From assembly GCA_963920525.1 (NCBI GenBank), contig OY986438.1, positions 188,856,462 to 188,920,461 of the forward strand: 64,000 nucleotides of DNA. Direction: 5' to 3'. This DNA comes from Dichetophora obliterata (lineage: Eukaryota; Arthropoda; Insecta; Diptera; Sciomyzidae). The notes beneath the pieces are model-generated. The model was given only the letters and a program-made list of their open reading frames with translations, was not told where the DNA came from and did no database searches. The position numbers were made by a program, and so were the translations under genes. Positions 56,685-64,000 of this stretch are shown here, in pieces (position 1 is the stretch's first letter; the number at the start of each line of letters is the position of its first letter).

Positions 56685-58575
56685 TGTGGTTAGTATATAG
56701 TATATTTAAATACTATATTTATTTTATAAAAACTTTTATTTAAAAATTTTCATCTTTGTTGAGTGATATATTTTTCTATTCTAAAATTTTCATTTCAAAA
56801 AAAATTTAAACATAAAAATTGATATTGATTGAAAACAATTTTTTACATAATAAGTAATATAAGTAATATCCTCTACATATACTCTTATAAACATACTCAT
56901 ATACTCACCTATACTCTCATTTTGATGAAACGTTTTGAATACATTGTTCCATCGATTTGCTGTCAATACTTGCATTACAGTTGAGTTTTGAGGTCTTGTT
57001 TTCACTTCATGAATTTTGTCAGCAAGTAAAATTTTTTCTTCAACACTGTTATCACTTGAAGTCGTTAAATGCACATGTAAATGTTGTGGCAATTTACGAA
57101 GCCACACTTATAAAGTAATTCGTGACCGATAATCGAATCAGAACCTGCTAGCGATTTCATATCTCTACAAAATTCTGATGGTTTACTATCTCCAAGTTGC
57201 GTATTAGATAGAGAAAAGTTGTTCTAATCTATTCTCTAAGCTAAGAAAACATCGTTTGCAAAGTGTGTTTTTGATACATTGATACTTTTTTACGGTTGGA
57301 GGTAGCTGAATTACATCCAAAATTGTAGTAATAATTTGTTGTGGAAGTGCAACTAAAACATTTTGGAATTAAGTGTTATCATCATTGATATTTTCTAAAG
57401 TAAATTGAACTTTTGCGTGTAAGAATCACTCATCAGGTTATTCAAACCAAAATGTTGGTAGTTTTATTGATTTTGAAAAAATTATGGGAGATGAAATGAA
57501 ATTCTGATTTTGAGTAGTTGTGTTGTTGTTCTCCATTGTTGTTTTTGGTTTTATGGGTGATTTGGTGTATCAGATGAAGGTGTTTGAGAAGTGTTTTGAT
57601 TTCGTGAGCTATGTCTTAATTTTCAATGGATTTTGGCGTGTAAGCGATCGTGCTACAATCATTTCAAAAAAATTTTATTTTAATACTGAATTTCACTGGA
57701 GGAACGTTTACAGAATTGGAAAGACCAAGTAGATATATTTTATTTGTAATAATAAGAATTCAGATGAAAATAGGTAAAGTAAGAAATTAATGTAAGTTAA
57801 TTTTAATTAATTGCTTAAGTTATTTAAATTTAAATTGAGTGCTAATTTGTGTAATTCATAAGGATTTATTGTAATTAAAAGTGAAAATAAATATATAATT
57901 GTAGTAGTAGTAATAATATTTGAATATTTATAGATAATAAAGTTGTAATATAGAATAGTGATTTATGAAAATTAGTATATACACTTATCTTTTAGATTGA
58001 AGTTCTTGTTGCGAGGTAAAATTCAGTTTCACTGTAATCCAAGGATTTTTAATTTTCAGGAGTCGGATTTGGGACAATGTTGTTGATGTTGGTCTGTGAG
58101 AATGGTTTTTGGTATTGATCTCTTTGTTGATGAAGTTGTCAAGAGTATCCGTGTTCAGCAGTTTATTAATCCTCGATAAAGTTTTTGCTGGTTGGTATTT
58201 TATACGGTTTTTTTGTTGTCTTCTTTGTTTAAATACTATCGCCGCTGCTAATTTCGGAAAATGGTAATAAAAAATGTGCTTACGGTGGCAAAAGCGTTGG
58301 TGCTTCGGGCGTTTTAGTGTTGGTGAAATTTAGTTGATTTTTCTCCAATTATTGCGTGGTTGATCAGCGGTTCGGACTAAATTCATGTGATATATTATTA
58401 ATATATTTTTCAGTTAAAATGCAGGCTTTATTTGCAGGATCGCCAATTTGTGGGTAGTATATATTATATTTTAATATTATATTTATTTTATAAAAACTTT
58501 TGTTTAAAAAATTTACATCTTTGTTGAATGATTTTTCTATTCTAAAATTTTTATTTAAAAAAAAAAATTGAAACA
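56685..58575 (-). mobile_element. short-LTR Gypsy-type retrotransposon lacking pol
   Basis: On the minus strand a 127-bp LTR (58575-58449) and a 128-bp LTR (56812-56685) both start TGTTT(C/A)AA and end ACTA(C/A)CCACA, giving canonical TG…CA ends. Right after the 5' LTR comes AATTGGCGATCCTGC, resembling the primer-binding site after Gypsy-type LTRs. The interior has a ~900-bp leader, gag remains (57450-56870) and then the 3' LTR; no protease, RT or integrase. At 1.9 kb it is a deletion derivative or non-autonomous form. Flanking 5-mers (TAACT and ATTTT) do not match, so a target duplication is not seen. Confidence 0.75.
56870..57450 (-). pseudogene. Gypsy-type gag remnant
   Basis: Minus-strand pieces in shifting frames read KPSEFCRDMKSLAGSDSIIG, then WLRKLPQHLHVHLTTSSDNS and VEEKILLADKIHEVK. 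The order LGDSKPS…M..LAG……LW…LP……L……LA..ADKI.EV is that of gag proteins in insect Gypsy-type LTR elements. Upstream decayed text (KKVSMYQKHTLQTMFS) fits the preceding gag segment. There is no zinc knuckle, protease or later gene. Only a degraded fragment remains; no envelope-like frame is present. Confidence 0.65.
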
Positions 58576-58579
58576 TAAC

Positions 58580-61500
58580 TTTTTATCTGTTTTTAAATAC
58601 CCGGACTAAGCCTAGGATCCCGGGATTCTTAATTATCAATTTCAAATACCGAAATTGCTTTTGAGTCCTGAAATTAGAAGCCCTAGTAAGAATGTAACAA
58701 CTGAAATAACAAAAACAAAAAGACATTTTTTGAATATAGCTAATTCTATAGAACTCCTTTTTGAATCCGAACTATTAAAAAAAACGAGTCCCTTTTGAAT
58801 TCGCATTGTATAAAAAAAGAGTCCGAAACGGATTCATATATGAAGTCCGAAATGGATTCGTATGTGAAGTACGTTCAGAGTCCGTAACGAATCCTAAAAA
58901 GTGGAAAAAGCGATTCGTATTTTTGAGAGGAGTTCCATACAAAAAAGTATCAGTTCCGGTTGCGAAACGCAATCCGTTTCAGATAAAAAATACGAAGAAA
59001 TAAGTCCGTTTCGAATTCGAAACAGATCAGTTTGGCACACTGGGGTGGCGCAACATTAGAGATTCTCATGAATATTAATTTGCATATGTGCTATTGTATA
59101 GAGTAGATATGTTTGCGTGAAATAGAGAATCGGCAGATGACAGCTTCAGACAATATTAATTCCTAAGTTGGGCTACGTTACAATAGTTCGCTGTAAGGTC
59201 GTTGAGCCTTCCAGCATTGCGGCGCTTCTATGAAGCTGATTAATTTCACACCAAGACAGCGTCAAGTAACTCGAATAAAAGGTGAGCGAGCTCATTCATT
59301 ACACTTAAATAGCAGAAGAAACGCTTTTTTAAATAAGTGCTAAAGTTATCAAGAAATATAACAAAATGACAACAACAACAAAAACAACAACAACAATCAG
59401 GAAGAAATCCAAATTGGTGCAACGATACTTTTGGCTAGAAGGAGCAGCTGGAATTGGTTAAAATTTTCAAAGCTTATTATTTAGGAAAATATTTAGGTAC
59501 ACCCTTGAAATAAGTAATTTTGCGCAATTTCCGCCAATTGTTCGAAAGCTTCTTGAGAGCACAAAAGATGTGTGTAGAGCACATGCACATAGAGCTTTAG
59601 ATCATTTTCCTGTAATTGTGCGATGTCTGCTTGTATGTGCAGTCGAGTGTGTGGAATTCCTTGTGTCTTAACCATGTTTGGCTCTGTATCGCTTACATGA
59701 TTGGTGTTTTTCATTCTTGTTACAATTAACTTATGACATTACCGGCGCGGGGCTTTTAGAGGGTAAACAGGGTGTTTATATTTGACGCATTTTATAATGC
59801 GGACTTGTTTTTTTATGATGTTAAGGCAAAGTTAATGTGTTTTATATGCGATACTCTGATCTCTCAAATTTGCTATAAATATCTTTAAAACAAACTGACA
59901 ATTCAAAAAATTTATTAGGAAACGCCACAAAAAAAAAAGACATACAAAAACGAAAAAATTTAAAAAAAAGTATAATCACAAATATACAGAAAGAAAAAAT
60001 TAAAAACAAGAAAACAGTACAGAAATTAAGCAAACAAAGGCAATTTTTAATTATGCTCTGCTTGCGGTTAAACAGCATTTTACGAGACTGTAAATGAAAC
60101 TATTTGCTGCAACAAAAAAAGAAAAAAGAAAACAAACAGAAAAAAAACAGAACAAACAACAGCCAAACACGAAAAAATTGGCTAACATGCTATGCTGTAA
60201 GCGTCATTTTTGTTTTTATTTTTGTTTTCCAAATTGCTTGCCTGCGTTAATTTCTCTTGTGCATCCAAATTGTTTGTTGCAACAATATATTTTTTTTTTT
60301 TGAAAAAAAGGGGAAACGAAGTGGTTTGAATAACAGTTAACAAGTAGTAACGTTTAAAATAAGGGCATTTTTGTGTGGGTTGCTTGCAAGAGTTTTAACC
60401 ATCAAACCGGAAGAAAAAAATAACACAATAACACAAGAAAAGTGGTTAAATGAAAGCATAACAAAATACTTAAAATAAAGAAAAGCTCACAAAAATTATG
60501 CTGCTTTAATTTGGCGAAGGGAATGGGACGGGTAGGTTCTAAGATGTAACAGCGCCCAAAAATATACGTTCATTTATTATTTCAAGCGAAACAAATGCTA
60601 TTCATAAGCATAACTATTCTGCCTATTCATAAGCATAAATATACAAATTTTTTGCTGGCTGCATAGATACGCGTTATTTTACATTAATTACTGACCTTTT
60701 TTAGTTAAAAGAATTTGGAAACTTAAAAAAAATTAAACTTAGTGAATTTTATTGAATAGAGAAAGAAACATTTTGTCTAAAACACAAAAAAACTTACATC
60801 AGTATTTCTGAATGACTGAATGTGTACACTAAACCGGATCGATTTGTATGGAAAAAACAAAACAAGTCAACCGGACACCGACTCAAAAGTTGGAGGGACT
60901 CTTAAAAACTATTTCGGCATAATTTTTTCTTGGATTGGAAAAATCCCCGTAGAGCACTTTTGGTTTTCATGAACGCCTTTTTTGGCAAGAAAATCATTTT
61001 TCTTAATGTACCTTTTTGTTTCCTCAGAATGCATACCCAAAATAAGCCAATTAATAAACATTTTGATCGTACACAAATTTTGGATAAAAAATTAAAAAAA
61101 AAAAAAAAAACGATATTTCGTCATTTCCGTAAAGGCGGTTTTTTTAAACACCTATAAAATATCGTCGCTGCGCCTGCAAAAACAGTTATGTGTTTTTCAG
61201 TAACTTTTCAGAAGAGCATAAAAACTAAAATTTATTTCAGAACATTTCTAGTGCTGCAAGCACATCGCCGTTTTGATCACTTCTGAACCAAAAGAGATAT
61301 AAGAAAACGGCAGATGCAGAAATGTGGGCAATAAATAGTGTTAATAAAATATGCAATAAAAAATTGACAAAAAAAATCACATAACTGTTTTTGTTGACGC
61401 GACGACGATATCTATTTCTCATGGCATTCACACAAATTTTAGCTCTTGGAAAGGTATTGACTGAGCTCTTCTTTTTATTGAACGTATAGTGCAGTTTTAA

Positions 61501-61740
61501 AAAATTTTTCGATGCTATTTTTTAAGCATTATTGAGTGTGTATCAAAGACCAAAAGGCGCCTTAGAGCAAGAGCATTTATAATCACTTAATTTTGTACTA
61601 AAGCGCCCTCTTTACTGAAAAATGGTTGCAACAATTTGATTTTGCGTACCTAGAACATCATTTTGGCAAGTCTTGGTATATGACTTGAAAAAATCAAACA
61701 ATAATTGTATTAATTATATAACAATTACTCTGAAAAAAAG
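58580..61740. other. long intergenic stretch, simple repeats only
   Basis: 58740-59010 repeats AGTCCGAAA(C/T)GGATTCGTAT-like phrases in both orientations. CAACAACAACAAAAACAAC lies near 59370-59398. A/T-rich frames at 59840-61430 show no known motif. No gene was recognised. Confidence 0.45.
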
Positions 61741-61744
61741 CCTT

Positions 61745-62075
61745 GCATTTTTCAAAACGTACTTGATCTAAATAGCTTATAATTAAAATCATGTAGAAAT
61801 TCAAAGAATTCTCATCGCCTCTGTGGTATAGTGCGCTGTGGTATAGTGCACACGGCGAGCACGGCCCGGGTTCGATTCCCGCCGGCATCACAAAGATTTC
61901 TGATGAAGCCTGTAGCAGGGTCGAAATTGCAATAAAATCAGCTAGTAATGTTTTCACATTGGAAAAAAATGTTGTTGTTGTTGTTTCTTTGGAAAAAAAT
62001 TCGTAAAAGCAATTAATTGTTCTAGCTTTAAGCAAACATTTAGAATTTGTACTTAAATCATAAAAAATCAACAAT
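61745..62075 (+). mobile_element. tRNA-Gly/Asp-like SINE, family B
   Basis: The head TCATCGCCTCTGTGGTATAG, then TGCGC and a second GTGGTATAGTGCACACGGC (an internal duplication of the A-box region), then the B box GGTTCGATTCC in CCCGGGTTCGATTCCCGCC at 61866-61884: a strong RNA polymerase III promoter pair. The tail GATTTCTGATGAAGCC matches 5600-5715 (minus) and 37380-37435. The preceding 61758-61812 (ACTTGATCTAAATAGC) resembles the end of repeat family D, so B and D may be parts of one composite. Confidence 0.7.
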
Positions 62076-62207
62076 TCCAAGAAAAGATAACAAATAAATT
62101 TGAAAAGTTAACGTTCATGTTTTAGAAAATAAAGTATGTTTTCACCATGAAAATTTGTCATAAGTATATGTTATAAACATACTACATGAAGTCAGACAAC
62201 CGGTGGT

Positions 62208-62320
62208 GGTGGCCGTAGCCTACCGGTAGAGTGCGTGGCCCGTAAGCAAAAGAGCCGCGGTTCAAACCCCAGTTCAGACAGAATCTTTTTTCAAAATGCT
62301 TTTTCAATTGAAAGTTTTTT
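62208..62320 (+). mobile_element. tRNA-derived SINE family A, truncated copy
   Basis: GGCCGTAGCCTACCGGTAGA carries the A box, and GCGGTTCAAACCCCAG the B box. The tail stops after TTTTTTCAAAATGC; the sequence then passes into a LINE fragment. The body seen at 13501 and 27952 is missing. Confidence 0.65.
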
Positions 62321-62339
62321 TTAAAAAATGCTTTTTGGG

Positions 62340-62805
62340 AAAAAAATTACTTTTTGTATGAATATTTTCAATTCGCACATTTGGGCAGGGGCTTTAAGAT
62401 CTTATTTGGAGTTTCTGGACCGAATTCAACGTCGTGCGATATATTTGATAGGAGATGAAAGTATTTCATCCTCTCTCAACTCTCTTGAGCATCGACGTAA
62501 TGTAGGTTGCCTAAGCCTTCTGTGTAGGTATTACCATGGGAAGTGTTGAAGGGAGATACATGGCCTGACGCCACCAGCTCGTGTGTTTCCCAGGTCCACT
62601 CGGGCAGCTGTCCAAGCCCACCCCTTAATCATTGCATCGATGCCTAATAGAACCTCGCATTACCGCGATAATTCGTTCTTTAGTCGCGCGGTTAAGTTGT
62701 GGAATAGTCTCCCTGCGAGCGTGTTTCCCGGCAGTTTTGAGCTGTGCAAATTCAAAACAAATCTTCACCGACACTACTCCATCTATCCACCCTCCAACTA
62801 ACTAT
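62340..62805 (+). pseudogene. LINE ORF2 C-terminal fragment
   Basis: Plus-strand reading: FNSHIWAGALRSYLEFLDRI, QRRAIYLIGDESISSSLNSL, EHRRNVGCLSLLCRYYHG; after a stop, VFPRSTRAAVQAHPLI, NRTSHYRDNSFFSRAVKLWN, SLPASVFPG and FELCKFKTNLHRHY. This is the cysteine-free tail that follows RT in CR1/Jockey-like LINEs (HIWAGAP…L..+Q+RA..LIGD…SLEHRR…NRT..Y..SFF.R….WN.LP). One in-frame stop (TGA at 62547-62549) breaks it. The RT core is absent, so it is a 5'-truncated copy. Confidence 0.8.
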
Positions 62806-63150
62806 CACCCATCTTCCGAATCAACACAATGCTTACGCATTTATAGGGGGCATCCCCTGAGCGTTAGTTCAGTCAAAAAAAAAAGTCTTTGTTTTATAAA
62901 TTCATAGTAATAATTTTCCGAGCTTTATTTTTGAAATTTTTTGTTTTTGACAGTTCAAAGACACAAAAATCGTGCCAAAAAGAGGAAAAAGCAATTATTT
63001 TAATTTGCAAAAATTTTAATTTTTACATTAATTTTGAAATTAAAAGTATGTTTGGTTATTTCAAAAAGCTTCAAATAGGAAATTGTAAGCGATGGAAGCA
63101 AAAAAAAAAACGTTAACAGAAATTGCATATGCAGGGTAAAAAACAAGTGA
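62806..63150. other. AT-rich DNA between LINE tail and transposase remnant
   Basis: Probable LINE 3' UTR at first, then unassigned; nothing else recognised. Confidence 0.35.
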
Positions 63151-63159
63151 TTTGTTACG

Positions 63160-63875
63160 CGGCTGAAAAACCTGGATATTAATCGCAGATTTATGCAACG
63201 CATTGTGGTTCAATTAAAGGCAACTGGCAGTGTCAAAATATCTATGTACTATAACTATGTACTAGTCTGGTGAAGAATGTTCGAGAACGATGAAGGAGAA
63301 TTTATGATGTATCTGGTAGAAAACTGACCAAAGATCTAAATGTGAGTCGTAAAAATATTCGAAACATCTTCAAATAAAAAATTTAAAGATGAAGCTATAC
63401 AAAAAAAAAGAAAAGAAAGAATTCACTACTACCAAAAGAAAATACGAAGATACTTTTCTCTCTACTCCTTCAGCGGCACGCAAGTTGCAATATTGTGTTT
63501 TCTGATAAGAAGTTGTTCCTTCTGCAAAAAATGCACAACTCACAGAATGACCGCGTTTATGCTACGAGTATGTGCGATATTCCAGCATATAAAAAAGGCA
63601 TTTAAAGATACCAAAACGTACCATATGTCATATTGGGGAGCCATATCCGCAAGAGGCAAGATTTCTCTTCTTTTTATTAATAAAGGCGATAAAATCAATG
63701 CAAAATGTTATTTGGATAAAGTGCTGTTCAGCCATTTTTGGCCTCATCCATCCGAGCTTTTTAGAAATGAGCCATCTTGTTTCCAGCAAGACTCTGCACC
63801 TGCTCACAAAGCAATAACTTTTCATAGCTGGTGCAAAAAAAAAATTTCCTATTTTATTTTACTTATGAGAATTTA
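63160..63875 (+). pseudogene. Tc1/mariner-class transposase remnant
   Basis: Pieces in changing frames: INRRFMQRIVVQLKATGSVK (HTH), VSRKNIRNIFK-like text, then VFSDKKLFLLQKMHNSQN (first Asp; frame at 63497) and, after a shift, the frame to 63876: HMSYWGAISARGKISLLFIN, KGDKINAKCYLDKVLF, CFQQDSAPAHKAITFHSWC (second Asp). The part with the third acidic residue is missing; the frame ends in ISYFILLMRI. It is a multiply frameshifted and 3'-truncated copy, different in family from those at 44661 and 22333. Confidence 0.75.
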
Positions 63876-64000
63876 GAAAGTTTTTTAAATCGATCTTTTG
63901 AAATTTAGACTTGTAGATTGCAATCCCTTAAAATATTGCTGAAAATATAAAAAAAAAACTTAAAACCTGCTTTTGCTAGTAAAATTTTACTTCCAACAAT

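Overview
The window reads as non-coding-rich, AT-rich chromosomal DNA of an insect, most likely a dipteran and possibly a tephritid fruit fly. The evidence is one spliced gene for a small secreted cuticle-type protein with a TATA box, a short phase-0 intron and GT..AG borders; a dead copy of the ubiquitin-RpL40 fusion gene; and a transposon load typical of flies (mariner, Tc1, hAT, Transib, Harbinger, Helitron, Jockey-like LINEs, a Gypsy-type gag, tRNA-derived SINEs). The species is inference. There are no bacterial operons, CRISPR arrays or prophages.

Layout. 1-10 kb: a 1.5 kb hAT-type non-autonomous element built of hairpin minisatellite units (1996-3491, perfect 8-bp target duplication), a TA-flanked MITE (4663-4902), a SINE-bearing palindrome (5445-5890), 122-bp tandem repeats, an internally deleted Transib transposase (7170-8308, minus; the family related to RAG1) and two further inverted-repeat elements (8385-8757, 8805-9602). 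10-20 kb: another tandem repeat, the intact cuticle-type gene (11943-12313), a full-length tRNA-derived SINE, a 718-bp TTATG microsatellite, a LINE fragment and a frameshifted paralogue of the cuticle gene (18814-19182). 20-30 kb: a TTAA-flanked piggyBac-like MITE, a DDE transposase with two in-frame stops (22333-23421, minus), LINE 3' ends, hAT tails, and a tandem-repeat block into which a SINE and then a Helitron inserted; the empty site survives in the same window. 30-40 kb: a LINE lacking its RT core, a mariner split by a 1.9-kb hAT (8-bp duplication) and by a poly(A) insertion, and a cluster of direct and inverted copies of one ~560-bp repeat. 40-50 kb: a probable Harbinger element (39994-42640) that now contains a processed RpL40 pseudogene and a 309-bp hairpin MITE; a palindrome-rich element (42940-43623); a hexanucleotide satellite; a Tc1 element with long IR/DR termini (44370-45995); a LINE RT fragment. 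50-64 kb: mostly unassigned AT-rich DNA, a foldback (53891-54253), a 1.4-kb AAT microsatellite, a short-LTR Gypsy-type element carrying only gag remains (56685-58575, minus), SINEs, a LINE C-terminus and a Tc1/mariner-class transposase remnant.

Only one gene looks able to make a functional protein: the cuticle-type gene. Every recognisable transposase or reverse transcriptase has stops, frameshifts or deletions, so this is a graveyard of elements. Its value is the order of insertion, which can be read from target-site duplications and one empty site. All family calls rest on reading motifs by eye; no search was run. Boundaries are exact only where a target duplication is quoted.
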